Notes under the pieces: generated by a model
What the model saw: only the letters and a program-made list of their open reading frames with translations
Database searches by the model: none
What the model was told of the DNA's origin: nothing
Translations under genes and position numbers: made by a program
Shown here: positions 41,383 through 53,247 of the stretch, piece by piece
Layout of the letters: each line of letters begins with the position of its first letter
Position numbering within the stretch: the stretch's first letter is position 1
Assembly (NCBI RefSeq): GCF_933775445.1
Contig: NC_065874.1
Span: 6,033,001-6,097,000, forward strand
Origin: Argentina anserina
Lineage: Eukaryota > Streptophyta > Magnoliopsida > Rosales > Rosaceae
Length of the DNA: 64,000 bases
Direction of reading: 5' to 3'

Positions 41383-42168
41383 TCACCGAATTCGATTATT
41401 CAATCCTAAAACTGCAAAAGCTACCGGAAACTGAACGCAGAGGCGCGGCAACGCCGCGCCGGACTTCCACAGTGGCGTCGCGGGAGGAGAAGACTGCCTC
41501 GGACTCGGTTGCCGCTCTGGCTTCGGCTTAGAGTCGACGGTTGCGACGCCGTAAACGGAGTAATCAAGAACGCGCGCGACGCCGTGGACGACGACGTTGT
41601 TGGTGACGTAGACGTCGGGCTGGGTGATGGTGGCGCCGTCGACGGTGAAGTTGGAGTCGGAGTTGCAGGTGGCGACGATGGACTTTCCGGGAAGGAGAGT
41701 CGGGAGGCGAGAGTTGGTCTTGAAGAGGCGGAGATCGGCGAAGGTGAGGCGCTGAGGGACGACGTGGTAGGGAAGCAAGAACGCGTCGGCGACTGGTGTG
41801 CGTGACACGGCGCCGCTTTCAGGCATGAAGACGGTGGCGCTAAGCGGAAGATTGAGCGGATTCGCGGCGGCGATGATGTTCGCCCAGCTTCCGAAGTCGC
41901 CGGAGCCGATCAGAGCGTCGACGATGTTGTTCATCTGCTGCGGAGTCGATCCCGTGGCCGGAGGTGGCGATTGTGTTTGAGGTGGAGGCGGAGATGGTGA
42001 AGGAGGTGGAGGTGGCGGAGACGGTGAGGGTGACGGTGGCGGTGGTTGTGGTGAGGAGGTTGGGGGTGAAGCGGAGGGGGTGGCGGAGGAAGGATCGGAG
42101 AGGGTGAGAGCGGCGGTGATGAGGAGAATGAAGAGAGAAGGTGAAGGGTGGTGGTGGTTGGGCGCCAT
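41383..42168 (-). CDS. Fasciclin-like arabinogalactan-type protein (single FAS1 domain)
   Basis: A single-exon gene of 261 residues. The start at 42168 (MAPNHHHPSPSLFILLITAALTL) gives a signal peptide of about 28 residues. The in-frame ATG at 42240 would put 24 extra residues before it and is disfavoured. Residues 30-75 are a Pro/Ser block (PPPSPSPSPPPPPPSPSPPP), a likely hydroxyproline O-glycosylation region. A FAS1 domain follows at about 83-215, with NIVDALIGSGDFGSWANII, a TVFMPES box, LLPYHVVPQ and an H2-like VTNNVVVHGVARVLD. The C-terminus is mildly hydrophobic but a GPI signal is not clear. Such proteins sit in the wall or outer plasma-membrane face and affect adhesion and wall structure. 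Coding DNA is much more GC-rich than its flanks. Confidence 0.85.
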   Translation of the reverse strand: MAPNHHHPSPSLFILLITAALTLSDPSSATPSASPPTSSPQPPPPSPSPSPPPPPPSPSPPPPQTQSPPPATGSTPQQMNNIVDALIGSGDFGSWANIIAAANPLNLPLSATVFMPESGAVSRTPVADAFLLPYHVVPQRLTFADLRLFKTNSRLPTLLPGKSIVATCNSDSNFTVDGATITQPDVYVTNNVVVHGVARVLDYSVYGVATVDSKPKPERQPSPRQSSPPATPLWKSGAALPRLCVQFPVAFAVLGLNNRIR

Positions 42169-42240
42169 GGGAGAGAAGGGTTGAGGTTTTTCTGAGAGAG
42201 AAAGAGTGAAGAAGAAGAAGAAGAAGAGGGAGGGGGCCAC

Positions 42241-44950
42241 TTGGCCGAGTCGGTTTGTTATGCTGTTACAGAAAATGAGAAGGACGAAGCGTAACCAACT
42301 TTTGGCGGGAGATTCCTTGAGAAATCTGTGGAAGAAGGGTAAAGTTGGTAATTATACGGAAAGTCCCGGTTCATTTCGGGATTTTGGATTTCACGCTTGA
42401 GCTTGCCACCAATGCCATGGGATAGTGATCGAATATGGAGAACTACTGTTTTTTAATCAAGAATGTGTTATATGGATACGAAATGCGTCCTCAAAATCAA
42501 TATTTCTGAATCTCTACATATTAGAACAACCCGCTTCTCTTCCAAACATGAAATTTTCTGTTTGAGACTTTTAATTGTGGTCTGAAGGTCCTAGAGGGGT
42601 GAATAGAACAATTACAACTTTTTTCGCGATATTTTGTGTTCAGGAATACCTTTAGTGTTTGTTAACCTGAAGAATAGTTCAACGAATAATTGAAATGAAA
42701 GTTGTAAAAAAAATCATACAATACCATGATTTTTTTTACTCGCAGAAATCTTGAATCAAGGGAGAAAAACTATGTTCTCCTAATTTTTGAGAGAAAGATT
42801 TTCACTATGTACAAATACACCATTTACAAGCTTGTAGCAACATCATGATATCAAGTCATCCTTGATCCTATCTAAGACACTACCTAGTCTCTAGACTGTC
42901 ATATCTCATTTGTCTCTCAAGTGTTTACACAATGAAATCTGCACTGAAGCTAAACAAACAGATACTAGCTAATTGATTACCAGCCTTGCTTGGAAAGACT
43001 TCTCGTAACCCAGTTGCACTACCAATCCGCCATGGTATGCAATAACATGAATGAATGATATGAAAAAGATGTTTTGTTGTGTGTTCAAGCCTTGAGATTT
43101 ACAATTAACTAAGGATGACTCAAAGGCACCAGAAACATGCAATGAAACTTGGATTAAAAGAAAATGCACATTATCAATTTTCTCAACATCAAACATGGAA
43201 CCACAAGCTCCATATATGTAGGCAAATGATATACTAGCTCTTTGATAATCTCCAATTGCCAGCACACTAAACCCAAGATTATAAAAAAGACATGTAATAG
43301 AATTTGCTAAACACCATTAACAATAAGACAAAAACAATTAAGATCACTTCTTAACGTGATTACCAAGTCAATACAATATAAATGGTGAATAGTGACTTGT
43401 CCTTAATTCTAAACATGACCTAACAAAGAACATAGATCAATGTATTATGAATTTGGGATCTCAAGACATTTGAAGCCGAAATGAAAGAGAACTCTCAAAC
43501 CAAGACCAAACTTGAATGCCAAGACATATGAATGCTTAGCTGGACTCACAAGCTTGAGGTGCACGAAAACCTTTCATAAAGTTAGTTTCTAAGACACGAT
43601 TCAAAGAAACTTATACACGAATACTAACTCAGGGAAAACCCAGAAGCAAGATACAAAACATGCTCGATATCCTAGTAAGGATACAAGACATTCTCGATAT
43701 CTTTTGTGAAAAACGATGAAATGCACGTGCATGTTTTAATTGAGGGTCATGAGCCAACTTGGGCTAAGTGCTTGAACTTTTGATCATGACTTCTCTTCTT
43801 GGACTTTTACCATGCGTGTTTTGTTCACTAAGGAAGTGTCAATTATTTTGTACTTACATGTTCTAGACATCAATATTTCATAAACGTCATAACGTGACAA
43901 TTAGATTTAAGAAGTTGTGAACACATCAGCTTGATAATGTGGTAGATCTTCGAGAAAGCATATATATATAAAATCTTGATGTAAAAATTCCTTGCCAACC
44001 AAAATAATCTCGTAGTTCTTGGTCTTTGAATATTCAAGCTATGATTCTCATAACTGAGTCATGCTGCCCAGAGCCAATTGTTACACCACTGTCGTAACAG
44101 TACTCATTTAAACGTAAATTTTTATATGCACAACATACAATTAGTAGCCCAATTAACGTTTTAGCTGCCGAATTAAAGTCAACTATTCACGTTAGGTCGT
44201 GTATTTACACATCATGCCTAGAAGAGTCTTTGCGAAACCCCAAAATTAGTAGCCCAATTAACGTTTTAGCTGCCGAATTAGGCTGAAGCCCAAAGCTCCT
44301 TGCTCCACATTTTCCTCCCTAAGCTGCATGAAATCGGGTGCGGGTACGTGGAAACGAAGCGTTTGGAAACGCGAAAGCGTTTTTTTCAAATTTTTTAAGG
44401 AAACGGATGCGTTTTGGAAGCGTCGGAATAATATTTATATATATATATATTATATACTTTTTTATTTTTTATTTTTTAATTATTTTATTTAGTATTAAAA
44501 TAACTGGATAACTATTAATAACTTTTTTCTAAACCATGATTATCTTTGACTATAGCAATATTAAAGCTTCATTTCAAAATTCAAACAAAAAAGAATGTAT
44601 AGTATAGTGTGAATGTGTTGGGCACGTGCAAAGAAACATCACTAGATGAAATTAATACAAAAAAAAAGTTCGTCTTCTCTCTGTCTCTCTCTCTCATCTG
44701 GATTTTTTTCCATATCTCTCCCCAACTCTTCGTCTTCTTCTCTCTGTCTCTTTCTCATCTAGATTTTCTTGATATCACTCCCTATCTCTCCCCTTTCTTT
44801 CTGACACATATTAGATTGATTGATGCTATTCATCTTTAACCGCTTAACGAAATTGAAAGAAAATGAGACGACAAGAAGAGACTCAAAACATTGATTGATG
44901 AAATAGAGGTAGGGAAGGAATCGAACTTCCAATTTAGAAGTCAATGATAA
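42241..44950. other. Intergenic region with short repeats
   Basis: No gene is supported. A 35-bp word beginning TTAGTAGCCCAATTAACG occurs identically at 44141-44175 and 44246-44280. Positions 44340-44430 carry AAACG/CGTTT-rich repeats next to an ATATAT run. A CT-rich module (CGTCTTC..TCTCTGTCTCT...TCATCT.GATTTT) occurs at about 44671 and 44731. The last 40 bases contain a tRNA T-arm-like sequence that I did not accept as a tRNA. Confidence 0.45.
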
Positions 44951-44954
44951 GAAC

Positions 44955-46140
44955 ACTTTGTGTGACGTTCTTAACATGTTTTTACCTCTATTTGTACTTT
45001 GCTTAGCTCTTATTGTTGTAGTATTGAGTCATTTAGTCGAGTTAGGAGTCTATGGTGGTGTTAATTGCATTTTGGTGTTAAAACAGGTTGAAAACACAGA
45101 AATTGTCGAGAGTCTTATTTAAAGTAGGATTCCTTGTGTAACTAGGAAACCTAGTTAAGTTAGGAGTCTTCGTTAATCGGCATTTTCTATAACATTTGTG
45201 ATATATTGAGAATCCTACTTGCATTAAGAATCTTTTTTAGACTAGAAAACATACTATTTAGGAAAGTCCTACTTGAACTGAAACACTTATTCCGTAACTT
45301 TCCTAATCTTACTCTCATATTCTAGTAATTTACTTGATATTTTTATATGAATTATCTTGTCTTTATTCTTTTCTTTTATTATTTTCATATTTTAAAAGAT
45401 GAGATTGTGTAGCTAGCATGAAGAAAAAAATAGAGGAAAAGAAGCAAAAGAGGAAAATAAAGAAAAAATGAGACACCTCAAAAAAGAAAAAGATGGAATT
45501 TATCAAAAGAGATTGCACTCACCAATGACAAAAATAAAGGAAAGAAAAAGAAAGAGAATAAAAAGAGATAATGCAAGAGAGAAAGAAGAAGACACCTAAA
45601 AAGAAGAAAAAGAAATAATTTATTAAATGAGATTGCATCCACCAATGACAAAAATAAGTGAAAGAAATTGAGGAGGAAAAGTACAAGCTATAATATTCAA
45701 GGAGCCAAAACTCTTCTATAAATAGCACATCATTCACAAAGAAAAATCATCACTTCTCATTAGCATTCAAGACTCAAAACTCTACCAAAACACCACCATA
45801 AACTTTCCTCACAAATTAGCCAAGACATCCACCCCAAAACCATCATCATCTCTACTGAGTTTCACTTATTACAGCCGTACCTCTAAGGTTCCTACAACGT
45901 GTGATTCTCGCAACTCATCTCCATGGGCTTTGTCTATTTGTGTCAATCTACAATTATGTCTATGAATATTGTAAGTTGTTGTTTATGTGGAAATATTGGT
46001 TTTATATTTGTTTTAGAATCTTCAGATTGTATTTGATATGTTTTTGAGACTATACCGAATTATGTTCTTATAATTATTGAAGTTTGTATTTCTATTGTTG
46101 TGTTCTAATCATCTTTCTCATACTTTTAGATAATTTCCAT
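44955..46140 (+). mobile_element. LTR-like block, probably a solo LTR
   Basis: It starts near TGTGACGTTCTTAACATG and has the composition of a gypsy-type LTR. There is a promoter-like zone with a TATAAATAG box at 45717, then an A/C-rich leader-like stretch. An internal module is repeated in tandem, AGACACCT.AAAA...GAGATTGCA.(T/C)CACCAATGACAAAAATAA, at about 45470-45545 and 45588-45655. No pol sequence flanks it. Boundaries are approximate and no target duplication was found. Confidence 0.4.
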
Positions 46141-46159
46141 ATATGTGCATATGAATTTA

Positions 46160-46433
46160 GTCGGTATGCGCTACTTTCACAAGCTTCGCAACAAGTTCTA
46201 CTGCCCTATCGTCAACGTTGACAAGCTCTGGTCACTGGTGCCCAAGAGGTCAAGGACAAGACCACTAAAAACGATGTGTCGTTGATCGATGTGATGCAGC
46301 ACAGGTACCTTAAGATTTTGGGGAAGGGGAAGCTGCCGGCAGACCGGCCGGTGGTGGTGAAGACTAAGCTTATTTCAAAGGTTGCGGAGAAGAAGATCAA
46401 AGAGGCTGGTGGCACTGTGGTTCTCAGTTTTTT
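46160..46433 (+). pseudogene. Ribosomal protein L27a (RPL27A) pseudogene fragment
   Basis: The frame reads [20 protein letters not shown] and continues to LWSLVPK. It then slips near 46250, where two bases are missing relative to the expected VPxEVKDK. It resumes as [20 protein letters not shown] and [20 protein letters not shown] sequence. These are the C-terminal two thirds of 60S ribosomal protein L27a (uL15). The N-terminus is absent and there is no proper stop at the family end. It lies directly after the LTR-like block, so capture by a retroelement or an independent retrocopy is possible. Confidence 0.85.
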
Positions 46434-46514
46434 GCTTTGTTATTTATATATGGATTTTGAAAATTTTGATTGGATTTATGATTAGTGTTTCTTTGTAGTT
46501 GTGTGATTTGAAGT

Positions 46515-47350
46515 AAGGACTAAAATATTGGTAACTACGGAAATATCGAGGGTTCAAAAAATAGAAATTTTGATGGAAATATTGGGAAAATATCGATCTT
46601 GAAAAATAATTGAGAAAATTGATGGAAATTTAAATAATAACATGGAAATTTTTGATGTAATTTTGAGAGATGTTTCTTTAATCAATTGTCTACTATATTT
46701 CATAAGAAAATATTGTATAATTTTTAGTCTATAAGGAGTTGTAGTAATTTGAGATGAAACAACCATCGTAAAAATTGATTTTAAAGTATAAACATCTAAT
46801 TGACTTGAAAAGAATATAGTGAATAATGCATTGTTAAGCTTCTCATAAATTCATCATCAATTTATATGACAGTAGGTAAGTGGAAGAAAAATCTTAAGAA
46901 GAACAAATGAAATAGTAGTGGTGCAACAATGCATTACATCTTTTTGTGTATTTATAGTAAAGTTAACAAAGGAAAGAAATTAAAAATTAGCTAACAACTG
47001 ACTTGTAGTTGAATAATAAGGAAGGAAAAAAGAAACTAGTAAAATTAGTTGGGATTAGACAATTTATCAAATTTTATTTGTAAGATTGTATATATCATAA
47101 TAATTGCATAGAAGAACAATAGCATGATTTGGTTGAGATGGTAAGGTCACTATGGTGCCTAACCACCTGATTAGGGGTTCGATTCCCCTCAAAAACATGT
47201 TTGAATTTTAATTTGTGGTGGCGACACGTGGCAGAATGAGGTTATGATGGCGGAATGTGGTTATGGTGCGCGTTGAACGTGATCGCGATATTTTCCAATA
47301 ATTTCGAAAATATCACGATATATTGGGAAATTTAAAAATATCGAACGAAA
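46515..47350. repeat. Probable inverted-repeat DNA element with ATATCG termini
   Basis: The left end (46525-46610) has GAAATATTGGGAAAATATCGATC. The right end (47275-47345) has in inverse TTATTGGAAAATATCGCGATC and several ATATCG words. The inside is AT-rich and non-coding, with the tRNA-like piece listed separately. Exact ends were not determined. Confidence 0.35.
47127..47197 (+). repeat. tRNA-like sequence, possible SINE head
   Basis: There is an A-box-like TGGTTGAGATGG at about 47129 and a perfect B box GGTTCGATTCC at 47177-47187 with a 5-bp T stem (AGGGG/CCCCT). The central part, GGTGCCTAACCACC, recalls a Val-AAC anticodon arm but does not fold into a 5-bp stem with a 7-base loop. The acceptor stem is not formed. 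I therefore read it as a tRNA-derived repeat, not a functional tRNA. Confidence 0.35.
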
Positions 47351-48500
47351 TTAAACAGATAAATGAAAGATATATCCTTAGGCGAGAAAAACAAATTATA
47401 AACCCTAAACTTAGATTTTTCAGCCCTTGATTTGAAGCATGCTTTCCATTGCTTTAGGATGTTATTCAAGTTGATCTCTATTGATAGTAGTTGATGACAT
47501 TTTCGAAACTATAGAATGATGCATCAGCTTGTGCAATTTTGGTTCATGAAATTATTTCGTGTCAGAGTTTGGTAGCTACGTATCATTCCTTATATTGCAA
47601 TTTGCAAGTTTGAACGCTGATTTAGGGTTTCTGTTTTTAATTACTGTCATTTCTTAAACCCATTGTAGGATATTAGCCTTGATCAAGCTTGTGTAAGCCA
47701 ATGCCAACGTTTAGAAACTTTCTGTTGCCTTATCATATTGTTTCTCCTTTGCTTTATTGATATAAGGATTTGCTAGTGTCTCCTTAAGTGGTTAAAAATC
47801 TGTGAAAAAAAAGTTGTTGATCGCCCAGAGTTTTTCAGTTTGGGTATTGGGTTCACTAAAGCTTATGCAGTTTCTGATACTAGTGTGCTGCTTAGGATTG
47901 GTAACCAAAAATACAGGTCTTATAAATCACTGTTGGGATAAACCAAATATGAAATATGTACGTAGGTGCACTCCCACTTCATCAGACAATTTTCGCTCGC
48001 CTAGTCACCTCTGTTGGGATAAACCACTCCCCATCTTTCACTATTGAAATTGAGAATTAGCCTTCCAGTTATTGTTTGTTGAAGTTTATAGGATTCTCAT
48101 TACTAATTCTCCATCTCTATAAAACTAATGTAGAAAATGCAGCTAGTACACACTATCGCAAGTGGAGTGTAAAGAGAACACGCACAAAATATACTGCGAT
48201 GACATCATATATATATGTCGTAATGGCGATGTATAATGCTAGTTAGAAGCACATTAAGCTTACCACAATACTTACCCTTCATAACAATACTCATCAAGTC
48301 TGTTTCCCTGAAATGCCCTGCATGCTCTTCCATTTCCCGCCCTAAACGTTGTTGGATTTATCACAGTAAACAAACATTTGTTTTCAATTTTCAGTTAGAT
48401 GATAAACTACATGATAACACTGGTTGAACAGAGGCCATTAACTTGAGATTAACAGTATTATTTAGAAAGGCATGACAACTTTGATCGCAAATTGATAAAA
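47350..48500. other. Intergenic region
   Basis: Nothing coding was recognised. TCACTGTTGGGATAAACCA near 47930 recurs in similar form near 48010. Confidence 0.4.
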
Positions 48501-48509
48501 TAAAATAGG

Positions 48510-48830
48510 GGCTAGAAGTCTTGGTCAACTGGACCTACATGCAGATTGAGAATTAATGATTACACATCTTATGGGTGGAAAATTTAAAACATTTCACCAA
48601 TATCACTAGCTAGCTGGTGGCAAATTACTCATCTGAAGTCTTGGTCTGCATTATATTTTGATAAAAGGTATTAACAATAGCAATTTCAATTCAAGACAAT
48701 GAACAGAGTCTAGTTCTTGACCAGATTTTCATTGATTTGAACAAGATAGCAGTTCTTCTGTGAGATTTCAGATCTTATCGAAACCATGCATCAATACTTG
48801 GTACGTTGTTCTGATAGGATGTCTGATTAT
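48510..48830 (+). pseudogene. Relic NLR promoter/5' exon, copy A
   Basis: Contains GAACAGAGTCTAGTTCTTGAC, then GCAGTTCTTCTGTGAG.TTTCAGATCTTATCGAAAC, then ACTTG|GTACGTTGTTCT, with the donor at 48801. The same series precedes the NLR pseudogene at 53 kb (copy D) and two other places. The upstream part shares GAAAATTTAAAACAT.TCACCAA with copies B and C. No coding sequence follows here. Confidence 0.7.
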
Positions 48831-48965
48831 CAGACAATAAACAAAATCAGACAATATATTTACTGATCCAAATATATTATGCATGTCTTCTTCAAACTTT
48901 GAGAAATAATCTTTGCATTGTTGTTATTCTGATAGGATGTCTGATTATCATCCTAAACCCAAACG

Positions 48966-49729
48966 AATGAAGGATTTTTTTTTCGTTCTATAAGAAAGAT
49001 GTCAATAAGCAAGCATCAACATCAGTTACATCCGAGATGCCTACTCCATGTACTGATTCTCCTAGTTCTTTGCCAATGAATGAAGTGGAAGTATTAGAAA
49101 AAGAAGCTCAAATGGATACCCCTCCAATCATAGTTCTTTGCAAACTTGCTGCGAAGTTTTATCCGGAAGACTTTGATACATCTGAGGTAATAGCTTTGAG
49201 GTTACAATTAGAGCATTATACATATCAAGTTGTTTCTGATAAAGATTTTGAAAAATTATCTTCTCTTGCGCAATTATGTAGACGATTAGTTGAAATAGAC
49301 TTAGCAAAGCTTTTTCCCTTGGTTGATAGATTGATTCGTTTAGTCTTGACACTTTCTATTTCCACTGCTACTACGGAACGTGCATTTTCAGCTATGAAAA
49401 TTATAAAGACTAGATTGAGAAACAAGATGGAAGACGGATACCGTTCAGGTTGTATGATGCTTCACATTGAAAAGGAATACGTAGATGGTATTGACTCAGA
49501 GGCAGTGATTGATCATTTTGAGTCTATTGGAGATCGTAGAGCGCAATTTAGATAGAATATTTTATGTAACAGTTCTTAATGACTCTTATTTATTGACAAT
49601 TCTTATATCTCTTTCAAATTATTGATGAATTATATGTAAAAATTATTTTTTTACCTTCTTAGGAATTTTCATTACAGTTGATAAATTTTTTTCCGCCCAC
49701 CTAACTTCCGGACCTTAGATCCGCCACTG
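48966..49729 (+). pseudogene. Internally deleted hAT transposase (ZMYM1/TTF-type) with 3' terminal end
   Basis: The 172-codon frame 49037-49555 ends with the hAT C-terminal dimerisation domain. Marks are FPLVDRLIRLVLTLSISTAT, TERAFSAMKIIKTRLRNKM and a DGYRSGCMMLHIEKEY tail. The same frame extends upstream as FYKKDVNKQASTSVTSE, which looks like the N-terminal linker of TTF-type zinc-finger hAT proteins. The catalytic middle has therefore been deleted. The 3' end of the element is the inverse of CAGTGGCGGAT at about 49719-49729, a common hAT terminus; the matching 5' end was not found. Confidence 0.7.
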
Positions 49730-49748
49730 ATCAAGCTGCCCCCGCTTA

Positions 49749-49763
49749 CCCCCCCCCCCCCCC
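49749..49763 (+). repeat. Poly-C run (15 C)
   Basis: An uninterrupted run of 15 C lies about 20 bases past the hAT end. Its length may be unreliable because homopolymers are error-prone. Confidence 0.8.
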
Positions 49764-49779
49764 ATGGTTCCGCCTTTGG

Positions 49780-49940
49780 TGTCCAGGGTTTTGTTCTTGA
49801 GCTGTTTGCTAGAGACAGATTCATCTGTTGCATTAACAGTCCAGTTCATTATGGATTGGTAACAGATCATTGCAATTCTTCTGTGAGCTCTCGTATATTT
49901 ATCAAAAATCTATCAATACTTGGTACGTCATTTTACATCT
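49780..49940 (+). pseudogene. Relic NLR promoter/5' exon, copy B
   Basis: Shares GCAATTCTTCTGTGAGCT and TCAATACTTGGTACGTC with the other copies. The donor is at about 49923. It is the most diverged of the four. Confidence 0.6.
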
Positions 49941-51040
49941 ATTATTATTCTTTTTAAGTTACATCTAAGTATTGGTTGCTTCTCTTGGGAAATACTTATC
50001 ATCATGACTCTTTAAGTTTCGAAATACTTGAATCCTTATCTTTAGTTCGTAAATGGTCAATATATAGTTAAATCTAGATTGGTTGATTTCTGTGCTATTT
50101 AAGGAGTTATAATGTCCAAAATATGAAATTTGAATACAAAAATGTAAGTTAGAATTCTCTGATCAAAATTCACAAGTAATCTGCTGCATAGCATACATCA
50201 TATATACTATTATAATCAAAACACATTTTATCAACTAAAACGCATGTGAAAATATATAGATTTTTACATTATATATTAATTTAATATTATATTTAATATT
50301 TAAAAGATAAAAAGGTAAAACAAAATTCAAAACAAAAAATTCTTTTACAGATAACTTTCATGCATGTTTTAGTGGGTAGTTACATGACTTACATCTCCCA
50401 CTATTATTAGTAAATCTCTATTTATTCTTTAAAAAAATGATCACACATTCACACCCACCGGGTGTGTGTTGTTCTAGTATAACAATTATTGATACATTGC
50501 TTGCTACATTTCTTTGTTTTTATTTTTGCTGGTTAAGTTTCTGCATGTTATAGCTAGAGCACACCAGTTTTAACAAATTAATTATTTACATGAAATCTGA
50601 AAGTTGACACAGAGTCTGGTACAACTGCAATTTTTTGCCAAAAACTATACATAATGCTCTCCAAAATAAATAAAAAAGTATAATAGAGTCCGCTTTAAAA
50701 AGCTCGTATGAGTACAAATTAAATTGAAAACATCTCACCAAGATCTACTTTATGCCCATGGAAGTACACTGATTACTGGTAGCAAATAATTCATATGAAA
50801 CATACGAAACTTCATACACGGCGGTACAAAGATTCTGAAACTTCTTTCAGCTATAAAACATAGTACTATGGGTCCAAAGCAAACAATGATTCTGGTCCTT
50901 TAAAGCTAACTATTCAAACAACTTAAAACACATGGATCTTTAACAATAACCCATTTTTTGTCAATACAATAACCCATCTATCAGTTATCTTCATAGGACT
51001 CACTTCCTGGATATCTTACATGCCTGTGAGGAGGATTGAG
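49941..51040. other. Intergenic, with a further NLR-promoter trace
   Basis: AT-rich. Around 50720-50800, GAAAACATCTCACCAAGATC and ACTGGTAGCAAAT match words upstream of copies A and C. Nothing coding. Confidence 0.4.
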
Positions 51041-51676
<636 letters not shown>

Positions 51677-51779
51677 TTACCTCCTCCTCAGTTTTCTTCA
51701 GAGCTTGCAAACCAGAGAGGCGTCTTGGTCAAGTTTATTAGCATCATATATTAAAAAAAAAGGTTCTCTATCAACAATG

Positions 51780-52074
51780 GCAGTTTCATTTCCACTAAGT
51801 CAGTGACCACTGACCAGAGTCTAGTTCTTGAGTTCTTGACCAGATCTTTGCAGTTCTTCTGTGAGCTTTCAGATCTTATCGAAACTATCCGTCAACACTT
51901 AATTGGTACGTTGTTCTACATCTATCGATTTATAAAAGTTTCATCATTTCAATATTACTTATTATCATTACTCATTTAACTTCTCTCTTCTATACAGAGG
52001 GATATAATATTAACAGATCGATGTTCAATATGGCTTCATCTACAAATGATCTCTTAAACAAGTCATGTGGGTAG
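51780..52074 (+). pseudogene. Relic NLR 5' end, copy C
   Basis: A promoter/5' exon (CAGAGTCTAGTTCTTGAG and GCAGTTCTTCTGTGAGCTTT) ends at the donor GTACGTTG at 51906. The short intron closes with TCTATACAG at 51991-51997. The ATG at 52030 reads ATGGCTTCATCTACAAATGA, the counterpart of the NLR start at 53248, but stops after 14 codons. Confidence 0.7.
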
Positions 52075-52429
52075 AAAATTGAAAACATCTCTCCCAGGCG
52101 TGATGCTGGAACGCGGGAAGGAGACTGATCAATGGTAGCAGATGGTTTGCGAATATGAGTTAGTTGTGTTAATTAGTCCCTTCTGTTAATTAGTCTTGTG
52201 CTAATTAGGGTTTAGCTCAGTGCATCAGCTGTGCAAGCATTTGCTTATAAGCTCACACATGTCACTTTGAGAATGATCATCTTATCTTCTCATACTAGCT
52301 AGAGTATATACGTACTTCTCCTTTAATTTACGCGTTGCAAGTCTTGGTCAAGTAGATCTGCTGCTCCGCATCATTATTATTTCCACATTGGGCAATCAAC
52401 GACATCGATCAGTTTCATTTGAATGAAGA

Positions 52430-53247
52430 CGGTGGTCAGTACAAGAATCATGTTCTTGAGTTCTTGACGGGAGCTTCATGGATTTAACCCAAATCACCAT
52501 TGCAGTTTTTTCTCGAAGGCTCAGATCCATCGACAATTGGTACGTCGTTCTACATCTATATTATCTCAAATGCATTATTTTGCAATACTATTACCATTAC
52601 GTACGCTCGCAATATAATTTTAGAAAAGTTGCGGCTATTACCGCCCTACAAACCATTTTGTTCACCCTAAAGTGTATAATATATTGAATGACTAAAATAA
52701 CCTCATGTACAATTACAATATAAGACAAATATCTTGATATGTTTACTGAATTAAATATGTTTTATTGAGGTACAAAATTTGGATTTGGATTTTGGCAAAG
52801 AAAAAAAATGCAAAATTGGAGCCAATATGAGATCATTTCAAATTGATCCTTGATCCTTTGTTGAAGCTGAAACATGCAATGATGGAAAAGATGACCTAAA
52901 TACAAGCATGCAAGATATATATAATTCACCAATTACCCTATGAATAAACGTTATAAAGTAGGTTGAGTTGTTAAAAGAATTTTTTGCAAAGTCCTACGCC
53001 TTAGAGAAGCTGTTGCCTCAAAATATTGGGTGAACAAAATAGTATTGTTTAAGGGTTATTTTTAGTATTGCAAATGAGTAAAGAAAGTAAATTTCAAATT
53101 AAGAAAATATTTTAGGGTGAGAAGAGTATGTAGGGTGAGTAAAGTAGTTCATAGGGTGGCAATAGCCGCACATTTTTCAAAATACTTAACCTTCTGATTT
53201 TTTAACTGTAGAGAAATCAAGTATATACTGATTGAAGGCTATTAATA
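52430..53247 (+). promoter_or_regulatory. NLR leader exon and intron, copy D
   Basis: GTTCTTGAGTTCTTGACGGG and GCAGTTTTTTCTCGAAGGC belong to the leader exon, with a donor GTACGTCG at 52540 and an acceptor AACTGTAG ending at 53211. The exon then leads to the ATG at 53248. The intron is enlarged by the MITE-like element at 52630-53170. Confidence 0.6.
52630..53170. mobile_element. MITE-like element in the NLR leader intron
   Basis: The left end TGCGGCTATTACCGCCCTA and the right end, inverse TGCGGCTATTGCCACCCTA, match at 17 of 19 positions. Subterminal CACCCTAAA/TAGGGTGA words repeat inside both ends. The element is about 541 bp, AT-rich and without an open frame. No clear target duplication was found, so the superfamily is undetermined. 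Confidence 0.7.

Noticed and set aside
44905..44960. Minus-strand tRNA-like text with a T-arm GGAAGTTCGATTCCTTCC
   Set aside because: Only the T arm is convincing. D arm, anticodon stem and acceptor stem could not be formed, so no tRNA gene is called.
47682..49737. ATCAAGCT at 47682 and after 49729 as a possible hAT target duplication
   Set aside because: No CAGTGGCGG-type end follows the left copy, so the 8-base match is likely chance.
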